Assembly: GCA_963728995.1 (NCBI GenBank) | Contig: CAVSMD010000003.1 | Span: 310,001 to 374,000, forward strand | From: FEN-1219 sp963728995 | GTDB taxonomy: Bacteria; Pseudomonadota; Gammaproteobacteria; Steroidobacterales; Rariloculaceae | Direction: 5' to 3' | DNA length: 64,000 nt | Part shown: positions 35,837-44,060 of the stretch, one piece after another | How positions within the stretch are numbered: the first letter of the stretch is position 1 | How the letters are laid out: every line of letters starts with the position of its first letter | Made by a program: the position numbers and the translations under genes | Notes under the pieces: generated by a model | The model's database searches: none | The model's input: the letters and a program-made list of their open reading frames with translations, nothing else | What the model was told of the DNA's origin: nothing

Positions 35837-37074
35837 GCGTCAGCTCCCTGGCCAGGGCGCCGGCCGCGATCTGCATTCTGCGACGGCGGCGCGCCCGCCC
35901 TCCCCGGCGCTCGGCCGGGCCGCGGCTGGGCGAGGTCCGGATCGATCGCGAGCACCGGTTTCTGCGGTGGCACGCGGGCCCCCGTGGGCCGCTTCGCGCC
36001 GGGCGTCGCCTTACCCTTGAGCTGATAGATGTACGTCAAGACCTGCGCGACGGCCACGTAGAGCCGCGGCGAGATCTCCTTGCCGATCTCGCTCGTGAAG
36101 TACAACGCGCGCGCGAACTGCGGGTGCTCGAAGATCGGCACGTTGTGCGCCTCCGCCACGCGGCGGATTTGCAGCGCCATCAGGTCCGCGCCCTTGGCCA
36201 CGACGCGCGGAGCCTTCATCTTGCCGGCGTCGTAGCGCAGCGCAACGGCATAGTGCTGCGGGTTCATGGCCACCACGTCCGCCTTCGGCACGTCGGCCAT
36301 CATCCGGCGCGTCGCTATCGAACGCTGCAGGTTGCGAATACGCGACCGGACCTCGGGACGGCCTTCGGTTTCTTTCAGCTCGTCCCTCGCTTCCTGCTTC
36401 GTCATGCGGAGCTGGCGGCGGTGATGCCAGAACTGAAACGGCACGTCGACCGCCGCGATCAAGAGCAGGCTCGTGGCCAGTCCGATCAGCGCAACACCGC
36501 CGAGCCAGGCCGAGCGACTGATGGCCGCTTGCAGCGTCAGCGTGCCGAGCGACAGGAAGTCGCCGGCAAGATTCCACAGCAGGAGTCCGGCGATCACCGC
36601 GACGACCGCGAACTTGGCGAGCGCCTTCAAAAGCTCGACCAGCCCATTCCAGCTCAGCAGCCGTCCGAGCCCGCTGACGGGGTTCAGGCGCCCAAAATTC
36701 AGCGCCAGCGCCTCGCCGCTGAACGCCCAGCCGCCGAGCGCGACGGTGCCGCCGATGGCCGCGACGATCGTCGCGGCCGCCACGGGCATCAGCAACTGCC
36801 AGCCGATCGCAAAACCGCCGACCAGCGAGCCTGGCAGCAACGTGGGATCGAACAGCGCCGCGCGCGGCAGATGGAGCCCGAGCTTGAACAGGCGCTCGAG
36901 GGTCGCGGCGTAGTAGCTCCGGCCGACCAGTAGCGCCAGCGCTCCGGCGATCACGACCGCCGTCGCGGCGAGCTCGCGCGAGCGCGGCACCTGACCGCGG
37001 TCGCGCGCATCGTCGAGGCGTTTTGCGCTCGGTTGCTCCGTGCGGTCGTGTTGCGGCGTGTCGTTCTCTGCCAT
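35833..37074 (-). CDS. flhB: Flagellar export switch protein FlhB
   Basis: FlhB switches export specificity from hook to filament subunits after interacting with FliK, and normally cleaves itself between Asn and Pro of an NPTH motif. The 413-residue protein has four membrane helices and the cytoplasmic domain KGADLMALQIRRVAEAHNVP. The autocleavage site reads Asn271-Pro272-Gln273-His274, so Thr is replaced by Gln. Asn, Pro and His are kept, so cleavage may still occur. A basic, proline-rich tail of about 60 residues follows the core. It is encoded between fliR and flhA. Confidence 0.95.
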   Translation of the reverse strand: MAENDTPQHDRTEQPSAKRLDDARDRGQVPRSRELAATAVVIAGALALLVGRSYYAATLERLFKLGLHLPRAALFDPTLLPGSLVGGFAIGWQLLMPVAAATIVAAIGGTVALGGWAFSGEALALNFGRLNPVSGLGRLLSWNGLVELLKALAKFAVVAVIAGLLLWNLAGDFLSLGTLTLQAAISRSAWLGGVALIGLATSLLLIAAVDVPFQFWHHRRQLRMTKQEARDELKETEGRPEVRSRIRNLQRSIATRRMMADVPKADVVAMNPQHYAVALRYDAGKMKAPRVVAKGADLMALQIRRVAEAHNVPIFEHPQFARALYFTSEIGKEISPRLYVAVAQVLTYIYQLKGKATPGAKRPTGARVPPQKPVLAIDPDLAQPRPGRAPGRAGAPPSQNADRGRRPGQGADA

Positions 37075-37084
37075 GGCGGTCTCG

Positions 37085-37870
37085 CTATGCTCCGAGCGCT
37101 TGCGTCAGCATGGTCAGCGTGGTCCCGAGGAATTCCTGCAGCAGCGTGCTGAGGTGACCGATGTTCAGCAGCAGCAGCAGGAAGCCGATCAGCAGGCCGG
37201 CCGGCAGACCGACGGCAAACAGGTTCAATGTCGGCGCGGCGCGGCTCATGATGCCGAACGCGATATTCGCGACCAGCAGCGCCGTGGCTGCCGGCAGTGC
37301 GATGCGCAGTGCACCGGCGAACAGTTGGCCGCCCCAGTTCGCAATCATGAACAAACCGTCCGTGGACAGCGGCCGGCCGAGCGGCAGCAGCGTGAAGCTG
37401 TCGGAGAGCAGGCGCAGCGTCGCCAGATGCCCGCCGAGAGACAGGAAGATCAGCGTCCCCAGGATCACGAAGAACTGACTGATCACGGGGACGGAGACGC
37501 CGCGCTGCGGGTCGACCATCATCGCGAGCCCGAGCCCCATGCTCATCGCGATCGTCTGACCGGCCACGATCAAAGCGTCGAAGATCATCTGCAGGCAGAA
37601 GCCGATCGCCGCACCGATCAGGACCTCTTGCGCCACTACGAGACCCGTGGCCAGCGACAGGTCGAACGGCCGCGTCGGCGGCAGCATGGGCGACACGACG
37701 ACCGTGGTGGCCACTGCGAGCGCTAGTCGCACGCGCTTCGGCACGAGGCGCGCGCCGAAGATCGGTGCCACCATCATGACCCCGGCGATACGGAAGAACG
37801 GCCACACCGTGAGGCCGAGCTCACGCGTGAGGATCGCTTCCAGCATGTCGAGTGGAATCTGCATGATCAT
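37085..37870 (-). CDS. fliR: Flagellar export protein FliR
   Basis: FliR is an inner-membrane component of the export gate that assembles with FliP and FliQ. The 261-residue protein is hydrophobic throughout, with about six helices. Family features include FFRIAGVMMVAPIFGARLVP and the GLGLAMMVDPQRG loop. Its start overlaps the fliQ stop by 4 bp. Confidence 0.96.
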   Translation of the reverse strand: MIMQIPLDMLEAILTRELGLTVWPFFRIAGVMMVAPIFGARLVPKRVRLALAVATTVVVSPMLPPTRPFDLSLATGLVVAQEVLIGAAIGFCLQMIFDALIVAGQTIAMSMGLGLAMMVDPQRGVSVPVISQFFVILGTLIFLSLGGHLATLRLLSDSFTLLPLGRPLSTDGLFMIANWGGQLFAGALRIALPAATALLVANIAFGIMSRAAPTLNLFAVGLPAGLLIGFLLLLLNIGHLSTLLQEFLGTTLTMLTQALGA

Positions 37871-38136
37871 CCGATGAGCTGCGGGATGCTCCTGATCAGG
37901 GACTCCGAATAGCCGATGATCACCTTCAACATCCAGCCACCGCCGACGTACAGCGCTGCGGCGAGCACCAGCAGCTTCGGAATGAAGGAAAGCGTGACCT
38001 CGTTGATCTGCGTCGCGGCCTGGAAGACGCCGATCAGAAGCCCTGCCGCCAGCGCGGCGAGCAGCATCGGCGCCGCGAGCATCGCCGTGACGACGAGCGC
38101 CTGCTGACCGATGATGATGACCGACTCGGGTGTCAT
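37867..38136 (-). CDS. fliQ: Flagellar export protein FliQ
   Basis: FliQ is an 89-residue inner-membrane protein with two helices that packs around the FliP-FliR core. It has the family pattern MTPESVIIIGQQAL, then AAGLLIGVFQAATQINEVTL and SFIPKLLVLAAALYVGG. It lies 9 bp after fliP. Confidence 0.96.
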   Translation of the reverse strand: MTPESVIIIGQQALVVTAMLAAPMLLAALAAGLLIGVFQAATQINEVTLSFIPKLLVLAAALYVGGGWMLKVIIGYSESLIRSIPQLIG

Positions 38137-38145
38137 TGCGTTACC

Positions 38146-38889
38146 TCACGCGAAGAAGCTCGAAGCCAACGTTCCGACCAGCAGCGACCAGCCGTCGACG
38201 AGCACGAACAACATGATCTTGAAAGGCAGGGAGATCAGCATCGGCGACAACATCATCATGCCCATCGACATCAGCACGCTCGCGACCACGAGATCGATGA
38301 TCAGGAACGGGATGAAGATCAAGAAGCCGATCTGAAACGCCGTCTTGAGCTCGCTCGTAATGAAGCTCGGGATCAAGACCGCGAGCGGCACGTCGTCCGG
38401 CCCCGCGTACGGCTCATGGCCGGACAGATCCGTGAACATCTTGATGTCGTTCTCGCGAACCTGGTCCAGCATGAACCCGCGCAGCGGCACGATCGCGTGC
38501 TTCGCTGCCGTCATCGCATCCTGCTCACCGGCCATGTACGGCACGACGGCCTCGTCGTAGGCACGCGTCATGACGGGCGACATCACGAACAGCGTGAGAA
38601 AGAGCGCGAGGCCGATCAGCACCTGATTCGGCGGCGTCTGCGGCGTGCCGAGCGCCTGGCGCAGGATCGCGAGCACGATCACGATGCGCGTGAACGCGGT
38701 CATCGATAGGAGCAGCGCCGGCAGCACCGTCAGCGCCGTCATCAGCGCCAGCACCTGAATGCTGAGCGAGTAGGTCTGCTGCCCGCTGCCGAGCTGGTTG
38801 ACCGTCACGGCCGGGATCGACTGGGCGAGCGCCACGTGGCCGAAAGCCAGCAGCAGCGCAACGACGAGCAACGAGCGCGCGATCCTCAT
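38146..38889 (-). CDS. fliP: Flagellar export protein FliP
   Basis: FliP forms the pentameric core of the export gate and is made with a cleavable signal peptide, here MRIARSLLVVALLLAFGHVA. The 247-residue protein shows MTALTVLPALLLSMTAFTRI, LGTPQTPPNQVLIGLALFLT and LIPSFITSELKTAFQIGFLI, all typical. It overlaps fliO by 4 bp. Confidence 0.96.
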   Translation of the reverse strand: MRIARSLLVVALLLAFGHVALAQSIPAVTVNQLGSGQQTYSLSIQVLALMTALTVLPALLLSMTAFTRIVIVLAILRQALGTPQTPPNQVLIGLALFLTLFVMSPVMTRAYDEAVVPYMAGEQDAMTAAKHAIVPLRGFMLDQVRENDIKMFTDLSGHEPYAGPDDVPLAVLIPSFITSELKTAFQIGFLIFIPFLIIDLVVASVLMSMGMMMLSPMLISLPFKIMLFVLVDGWSLLVGTLASSFFA

Positions 38890-39263
38890 GAATGTTCCGC
38901 CAGCGTGAACTTGGGCTCGGTCGGCAACGTCGCGCCTGACCCGCCCGCGCTCGATGAAGGCGCCCCGACGTTGAACACGCCGGCGGGACTCACGGCGATC
39001 AGGAGCTCAGTGCCGCGCGCTTCGACGAGCAACAGCCGCTCCTTCGCGCCGAGCGGCAGAGCCGCGAGCACCTTCAGCGGTCCGTTACCGCGGCCGATCG
39101 AAAACGGCGCCCGACGCACGAGCCAGGCCGCACCGAAAATGAAGCCGAGCACGAGCGTCAAGCTCAGGATCACGCTGGACAGATCCGCGAGCGCGACACC
39201 CGGCGCCGCGAAAGCGACGTTGGACGTCAGCAGCCCGGCGATCGGCAGCAGAAGGCGTTTCAT
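38886..39263 (-). CDS. fliO: Flagellar biosynthesis protein FliO
   Basis: FliO is a small membrane protein that stabilises FliP during export-gate assembly. The 125-residue protein has an N-terminal signal-like segment, a membrane helix around residues 27-47 (LSSVILSLTLVLGFIFGAAW), and a cytoplasmic part with LPLGAKERLLLVEARGTELL. Sequence conservation in this family is low, but context between fliN and fliP supports the call. Confidence 0.9.
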   Translation of the reverse strand: MKRLLLPIAGLLTSNVAFAAPGVALADLSSVILSLTLVLGFIFGAAWLVRRAPFSIGRGNGPLKVLAALPLGAKERLLLVEARGTELLIAVSPAGVFNVGAPSSSAGGSGATLPTEPKFTLAEHS

Positions 39264-39598
39264 TCCTTCAGCGACTCCACGCGCTTCTCGGGGCTCACGA
39301 CATCGAGCAAGCGAATTCCGAATTTGTCGTTCACGACCACCACCTCGCCGTGCGCAACCAGCGTGCCGTTGACGAGCACGTCGAGCGGCTCGCCGGCAAG
39401 CTTGTCGAGCTCCACGACGGAGCCCTGCGTCAGCGCAAGCAGATTGCGGACGCTGATCCGGGTTCGACCCACCTCCAGCGTCAGCACGAGCCGCACGTCC
39501 ATGATCAGATCGAGATTCAACTGGCCGGTGCCGCCCCCGGCGCCCTTCGGCAGCTCCGCGAACTCGGCCGCCGCAACATTGCCGTCATTACCGCTCAT
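39260..39598 (-). CDS. fliN: Flagellar switch protein FliN
   Basis: FliN is part of the C-ring that sets rotation direction and binds the FliH-FliI export ATPase complex. I choose the ATG ending at 39598 (MSGNDGNVAAAEFAELPKGA), which overlaps the fliM stop and gives 112 residues. The C-terminal SpoA domain is clear: LDLIMDVRLVLTLEVGRTRI, DKLAGEPLDVLVNG and VVNDKFGIRLLDVVSPEKR. Confidence 0.96.
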   Translation of the reverse strand: MSGNDGNVAAAEFAELPKGAGGGTGQLNLDLIMDVRLVLTLEVGRTRISVRNLLALTQGSVVELDKLAGEPLDVLVNGTLVAHGEVVVVNDKFGIRLLDVVSPEKRVESLKE

Positions 39599-40605
39599 CG
39601 AATGGTCTCCTCGGGAATGGGTGCCGTGCTCTTCACGGCCTCGAGCACGCTCACGGCGTTGTAGCCGCGCGAGCGCCCGAACTTGCCGCGCAGGAGCGGC
39701 CGCGAGCCGGACTTCAGCATCGCCGTCTTCGGCATCTCGATCGGCAGGATGTCGCCGGGCTTCATTTGCAAGAGCTCGCGCATGCTGATCTCGGTCTCGA
39801 GAAACACGGTGGTGAGATCGAGATAGGTGTGCTCGAGCTGCGCGCGCAAGCCGCTGCGCCAGCGCTGCCGCGTTTCCGGCGACACCGTCTTCAGCCCCTC
39901 GGCGAGCTTGTCGCGAACCGGCTCGAACGAGGACAGCGGCAGAATCAGGCAGATCGATCCGCCGACGGCGTTGAGCGTGACCTCGACGCGCGTCACGACC
40001 ACGATCTCGCTCGGCGTCGCCATGTTCAGATAGCTGGGGTTGACCTCGACCTGCGCGTGCTGGAATTCCAGCGCCGCCACCGGCGCTAGCGCGCGGCGGA
40101 AATGATCGGTGACGAGATCGACCAGCACCCGGTTCAGGCGCTGCTCGGTCGGCGTCAACGTCTCGCGCGTGGGATTGCCGCCGGCACGCCCGCCGCCGCC
40201 GTAGTAGCGCTCGACGAGCGCGAATAGCAGCTTGCCGTCGACGGCCACGAGCGCGTTGCGGGGCCACGGCTTGATCGAATACAGATTGAAGCTCGTCGGC
40301 ACGGGCAAGCTCGCGAGCCATTTGCCATACGGCGCGAGCTGCACTTCCTGCAGCGTGACCTCGAGCGGCTGGTGGATGAGCTCCCCGAGCTTGCGCTGAA
40401 ACTCCGTCACCCAGCGCTCGTTCAGGCGATCGAGCGCCGGCATGCGCCCGCGCACGATCCGATCCTGCGCCACGAGGTCGTAGGGCTGCGGCACGCCCGG
40501 TGGCGGCGCGGCGCCCGCACCGCCCTTGTCCAGCAGCGCCTCGACTTCGTCGCTGCTGATGTTGTCGCGCGCGGGCGTCGAGGGAGTGGAGGCGTCGGCG
40601 GCCAT
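39595..40605 (-). CDS. fliM: Flagellar switch protein FliM
   Basis: FliM is the C-ring component that binds CheY-P. The ATG ending at 40605 gives 336 residues. The N-terminal CheY-binding peptide reads ISSDEVEALL. The middle CheC-like domain is marked by DRLNERWVTEFQRKLGELI, and the C-terminal SpoA domain by LPIEMPKTAMLKSGSRPLLR. It lies 11 bp after fliL. Confidence 0.96.
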   Translation of the reverse strand: MAADASTPSTPARDNISSDEVEALLDKGGAGAAPPPGVPQPYDLVAQDRIVRGRMPALDRLNERWVTEFQRKLGELIHQPLEVTLQEVQLAPYGKWLASLPVPTSFNLYSIKPWPRNALVAVDGKLLFALVERYYGGGGRAGGNPTRETLTPTEQRLNRVLVDLVTDHFRRALAPVAALEFQHAQVEVNPSYLNMATPSEIVVVTRVEVTLNAVGGSICLILPLSSFEPVRDKLAEGLKTVSPETRQRWRSGLRAQLEHTYLDLTTVFLETEISMRELLQMKPGDILPIEMPKTAMLKSGSRPLLRGKFGRSRGYNAVSVLEAVKSTAPIPEETIR

Positions 40606-40616
40606 GCGGCGGTCCG

Positions 40617-41216
40617 TTACTGAATCACGAGGTTCGTGAAATACAGCTCTTCGATCTGCCCTTCGACGCCGTTCTTGGCCAGGACCTCGTTGGCCTTCGT
40701 CAGCAGCTCGGCGCGCAGCTTCTCTTTGCCCTTCAGGGTCGAGAGCTCCTCGAGGTCGTAGCCGGAGAGCAGGAACAGGAACGCGTTGCGCAGCGCCGGT
40801 GCGTGCTTCTTGATCTCGTCGATCGTCCTCTCGCTGCGCGCCATCGCCTGGACTTGCAGCTGCAGATACCGCGTGCCGTCTTCCTCGTCGAAGCTCACGA
40901 CGAACGGCGGATCCAGCGGCACGTAGTTCGCGGGCCCGGAGGGCGCCGCGGTCTCGGGCTCCGCCGCGGCCTCGGCGACGACCAGGCTGCCGTCCTCGCC
41001 TTCCGCCTGCTCGTCGGCCGCCGGTGTGTTCGCGGCATGGCTCTCGAGCATCCGGTTCACGAGCGGCCCGGCGACCTGGGCGCCGAGCAGCGCCACGAAC
41101 AGCGCCACGGCGCCGACGATCACGAGCTTCATGTGCCCCGGACCGCCCGCCTTGGGGGCCTTCGCCTTGTCGCCCTTCTCGGCGTCCGTTGCCGGTTCCT
41201 TGTTCGCCTCGGCCAT
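40617..41216 (-). CDS. fliL: Flagellar basal-body protein FliL
   Basis: FliL is a single-pass inner-membrane protein that associates with the stator and supports torque under load. The 199-residue protein has a basic cytoplasmic N-terminus and a membrane helix (KLVIVGAVALFVALLGAQVA). An acidic linker leads to the periplasmic domain with YVPLDPPFVVSFDEEDGTRY and the C-terminal IEELYFTNLVIQ. It is separated from fliK by 173 bp. Confidence 0.95.
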   Translation of the reverse strand: MAEANKEPATDAEKGDKAKAPKAGGPGHMKLVIVGAVALFVALLGAQVAGPLVNRMLESHAANTPAADEQAEGEDGSLVVAEAAAEPETAAPSGPANYVPLDPPFVVSFDEEDGTRYLQLQVQAMARSERTIDEIKKHAPALRNAFLFLLSGYDLEELSTLKGKEKLRAELLTKANEVLAKNGVEGQIEELYFTNLVIQ

Positions 41217-41255
41217 CGCAGTCCTCCTGCAGAAACTGAACTCGAGGGCGGGATT

Positions 41256-41270
41256 CCAAGATCCATGCCA
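41256..41270 (-). promoter_or_regulatory. Possible weak sigma-54 promoter upstream of fliL
   Basis: The minus strand reads TGGCATGGATCTTGG about 40 bp before fliL. It matches the sigma-54 pattern TGGCAC-N5-TTGC except that the -12 GC is GG, a normally critical base. It could add fliL-specific expression, but I rate it weak. Confidence 0.3.
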
Positions 41271-41333
41271 GGGGATCGCGGGGAGACGAGACTTTGAATA
41301 TCAACTACTTAAGTCGGCAGGTGCTCCGTGGAC

Positions 41334-41353
41334 AGCGCCGAAAAATTGGCGCT
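41334..41353 (-). other. Hairpin in the fliK-fliL gap
   Basis: AGCGCC-AATTTTTC-GGCGCT forms a 6-bp stem with an 8-nt loop, 37 nt after the fliK stop. The T-run lies in the loop rather than after the stem, so it is not a standard terminator. It may separate or stabilise the fliK and fliL messages. Confidence 0.35.
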
Positions 41354-41389
41354 TTGCGAGGTGGGCGACGGTCCGCCGCCGCATCGAGC

Positions 41390-42688
41390 TCAGGCGAACA
41401 GGTCGATGCGACCGCGCGCGGTGGGCCGGAGACGGACGGGGGCGATCTCGTCGTCGGCCGGCAGGAAGGGACTGAATGCCGCAGCGCTGCTGCGGGGCGC
41501 GGCATCGCCGCCCCCATGGCCACCTTGGCCGCCCTGCACCGTCGCGCCGCCTAGCGAGAGACCGCTCGACGCCAGGAGGTCGCGCAGCCTCGGCAGGCTT
41601 TGCGCCAGCTCGTCGCGCGCCGCCGTGGTCGCGGTCGTGAGGTGGACGAACGTCTTGTCCTCGACCACCGAGATCTTCACGTCCACGGCGCCGAGCTCGG
41701 GTGGGTTCAGCTTGATCCGTGCCTCGCCGACCTGCTGATCGACGAGCCAGTGCACGCGGCTCGCGAGCGCATCGTGCCAGTGCTCGGCGCGCGTATCGAT
41801 CGGCGGGCCTTGCGCCGCCGACGCGGGGTCGGAGGCCGCCGGCGCGGCCGCGCTCGCGGCATGAGCCGGCGGTGGCGGCACGGCGCCACCGGTCGCGCTC
41901 GTGGTTGCGGCGTCGCTCCCGGCGGCGGGCAGCGGCGGCAAGACTTCGAGCGCCGGATCGCGATGCGCCGGTACCGTCGTGGCGTTCGTGGAGGCGACGG
42001 GCTCCGTGCCCTTGACCGCGTTGGCGACCGCGTTGCCTTGGGGCTCGATGCCCGCCGCGAGCGGCGCGGAGCCCTCGACGGCTCCGCCGGAATCGGCGAA
42101 CGGCGGCGACGGACGCGGTGCCGGCCGGTCGCCGTTGGCTGCGCGCGGCAGCGCGAGCGCCGCTGCGACCTCGGCCGCCGCCGACGCCTGTGGCGGCGGC
42201 GCGGCGGTCGCCGCGGGCGCAGGGGCAGCCGCAGGCGCTGCCGGCGCCTCGAGCGGCTTCGCATCCCCGGCCGCGAATGGGGGCAGCGCGCCGCCCGTGC
42301 CCGCCGCATCGCCCGTCTGGGCCGTGGCCGTGGCCGTGGCATTGGCGGCGGCCGGGGCCGCGGCGGCGGCAAGCCGCAGCCGCGCGAGCACGTCGTTGCC
42401 CGTGGTCGCGGTCGGCGACGGCGGCACGGCGGCGGGCGCCGCTCGCGGGTTCGCCGGGGTCGTCCCCGCCACCGGGAGGGTCGCAGCTGGCAAGGGATTG
42501 CCGGCGGCCGGCAAGCTCTCGCCGCCCGGCGCCGCGGCCTTGAGCAGCCCGATCAGCAGCTCGAAGGGCAGCATCGCGGACGCCGCAGCGGCGTCCTGGT
42601 CGGTCGAGCGCAGCGCTGGCGCGGCGCCGCCCGCCGGCGGCGCCACGCTCGTCAGCAGCTCGGATGGCAGCGCGGCTACGAGCTCCAT
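41390..42688 (-). CDS. fliK: Flagellar hook-length control protein FliK
   Basis: FliK is a secreted ruler that measures hook length and then triggers the FlhB switch. The 432-residue protein has a long Ala/Pro-rich low-complexity region (about residues 40-290) and the conserved C-terminal hook-length domain with LVDQQVGEARIKLNPPELG and VDVKISVVEDKTFVHLTTA. A perfect sigma-54 promoter lies 41 bp upstream. It is the first gene of the left-hand flagellar operon and follows directly after the inserted secretion module. Confidence 0.93.
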   Translation of the reverse strand: MELVAALPSELLTSVAPPAGGAAPALRSTDQDAAAASAMLPFELLIGLLKAAAPGGESLPAAGNPLPAATLPVAGTTPANPRAAPAAVPPSPTATTGNDVLARLRLAAAAAPAAANATATATAQTGDAAGTGGALPPFAAGDAKPLEAPAAPAAAPAPAATAAPPPQASAAAEVAAALALPRAANGDRPAPRPSPPFADSGGAVEGSAPLAAGIEPQGNAVANAVKGTEPVASTNATTVPAHRDPALEVLPPLPAAGSDAATTSATGGAVPPPPAHAASAAAPAASDPASAAQGPPIDTRAEHWHDALASRVHWLVDQQVGEARIKLNPPELGAVDVKISVVEDKTFVHLTTATTAARDELAQSLPRLRDLLASSGLSLGGATVQGGQGGHGGGDAAPRSSAAAFSPFLPADDEIAPVRLRPTARGRIDLFA

Positions 42689-42728
42689 AGCCCCTGCCCG
42701 GCAACGGTGTCGATCATGCAGCAGCTAC

Positions 42729-42744
42729 TGCAACAGCCGTGCCA
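42729..42744 (-). promoter_or_regulatory. Sigma-54 promoter of fliK
   Basis: The minus strand reads TGGCACGGCTGTTGCA, an exact match to TGGCAC-N5-TTGCA with GG and GC ten bases apart. It lies in the 61-bp gap after the outer-membrane gene. Transcription would start about 29 nt before the fliK ATG. It is probably activated by FleQ or FleR, both encoded in this window. Confidence 0.85.
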
Positions 42745-42749
42745 GTCGC

Positions 42750-44027
42750 TCAGTGGTTCAGCGTGAACGGCATCCGGAACGTGAGCTCCGTGTCCGACGC
42801 GTCGCGCGTGGTGCCGATGCCGAAGGCGAGGTTCAACGGCGCGCCGCTCGGCATCTTCAGTGAATAGCCGACGAGCAACTTACCGACGGTCGCGTCCGAC
42901 CCGACGACGTCCTGCACGGACGCGGTTTCGATGAAGGTCTTCGAGAACCGATCGAGCTGATAGCTGATGCTCAACGACGAGCGATCGTTGAGCCCCAGGC
43001 CGAGCCCCAAGTTCAGGCGGACGGCGTCGCCAGGGTCGACGAGACCGAAGCCGATCTGTTTGCCCTTGTCGTCGTAGAAGAGACCCTTGTCGTCCCTCTC
43101 GGTCCAGATGTAGCCGATGCTGCCGAAGAAGACCACGGGATCGGTCGGATAGATGAAGGTAAGGCTCGGGCTCACGCTGCGGAAGCCCGAGCCGGTCGGC
43201 AGCTCGTCAGCGAGCTGCGGGTCGCCCGCGAGCGTCTTGGCGGTGGCGATCTCGAATGGATCCGTGCCGTTGGCCGCCTTGAAGCGCAAATTACCGACGA
43301 TATAAGGCGCGGTCGGCTTGCGACGTTTGAACTGGTAGCGCATCCCGAGCTCCCAGTCCCCCGCCCCCTCGCCGCGACCGTTGAAGACGCTATCCGCCAC
43401 CGAGTCCGTGAGGTACTGGCGCGAGCGTGTCGCGTCGTAGCGGGACACGTACGAACCGCGCAGCTCGAGCTCGAAGCGATTCGTGAGTCCCATGCGCGCG
43501 CTGAGGCTCGACAGATAGGTGTTGCGGTCCGCCTCGACGACGTCGATCACACCGACGAGCAGCGCCGGCAGAATCGTGAAGCCTTCGATCGCAACGCGGC
43601 TCACCGAAGAATACGAGTAGCTCAGTGACGGCTCGAGCACGAGCTGATGCCGCGGCGTGAGCACGCCGCCGATCTCGCTGCTGACCCTCGGCAAATCCGG
43701 AATCTCGCGCCGCTGCGCATCGAGCTCATCCTTGCGCTCGACCGCAACCACGGGTGGGGTCGATTCGGCCGCCGGGGCGGCAGCGCCACCGCCGGCCCCG
43801 GTGCCGCGCATCCGTTCGAGATCCTGGGCGCGTGCGATCAACGTATCGAGCGCGCGACGCTGCCGGTCGATCTCCTCGAGCTGCGTGAGCACCGCGCGGT
43901 AGCGCGCGTTGATGTCGGCCAACCGCGCATCCGCGGGCTTCACGCTCGACGCCGGCACGACGTCGGCCAGCGCAAACGCGGCAGGCAGAGCCGCCGCGGC
44001 CGCCGCGAAGATCCATTGTTTGATCAT
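42750..44027 (-). CDS. Outer-membrane beta-barrel protein, FapF-like
   Basis: Probably the outer-membrane pore of the secreted-repeat module. I choose the ATG ending at 44027 (MIKQWIFAAAAAALPAAFALA, a signal peptide) because GAGGGA lies 8 nt upstream; the product is 425 residues. After the signal peptide comes a helical stretch of about 45 residues with coiled-coil character (ADINARYRAVLTQLEEIDRQ). A linker and then a barrel of alternating short strands follow, starting near GVLTPRHQLVLEPSLSYSYS. FapF of the Pseudomonas amyloid system has the same plan: coiled coil, plug linker and 12-stranded barrel. The C-terminus ends in TLNH rather than the common Phe. It is last in its operon. Confidence 0.7.
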   Translation of the reverse strand: MIKQWIFAAAAAALPAAFALADVVPASSVKPADARLADINARYRAVLTQLEEIDRQRRALDTLIARAQDLERMRGTGAGGGAAAPAAESTPPVVAVERKDELDAQRREIPDLPRVSSEIGGVLTPRHQLVLEPSLSYSYSSVSRVAIEGFTILPALLVGVIDVVEADRNTYLSSLSARMGLTNRFELELRGSYVSRYDATRSRQYLTDSVADSVFNGRGEGAGDWELGMRYQFKRRKPTAPYIVGNLRFKAANGTDPFEIATAKTLAGDPQLADELPTGSGFRSVSPSLTFIYPTDPVVFFGSIGYIWTERDDKGLFYDDKGKQIGFGLVDPGDAVRLNLGLGLGLNDRSSLSISYQLDRFSKTFIETASVQDVVGSDATVGKLLVGYSLKMPSGAPLNLAFGIGTTRDASDTELTFRMPFTLNH

Positions 44028-44060
44028 TGCGTTCCCTCGATCACGTGGCACCGGCGTCCC

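Noticed and set aside
41334..41353. Terminator after fliK
   Set aside because: The T-run is in the loop, not after the stem, so it is listed only as a hairpin.
42750..44027. Ordinary nutrient porin or phenol-degradation MetA-like channel
   Set aside because: Possible by barrel sequence alone, but the helical N-terminal part and the operon with a C39 protease and repeat proteins favour a FapF-like role; kept as an alternative.
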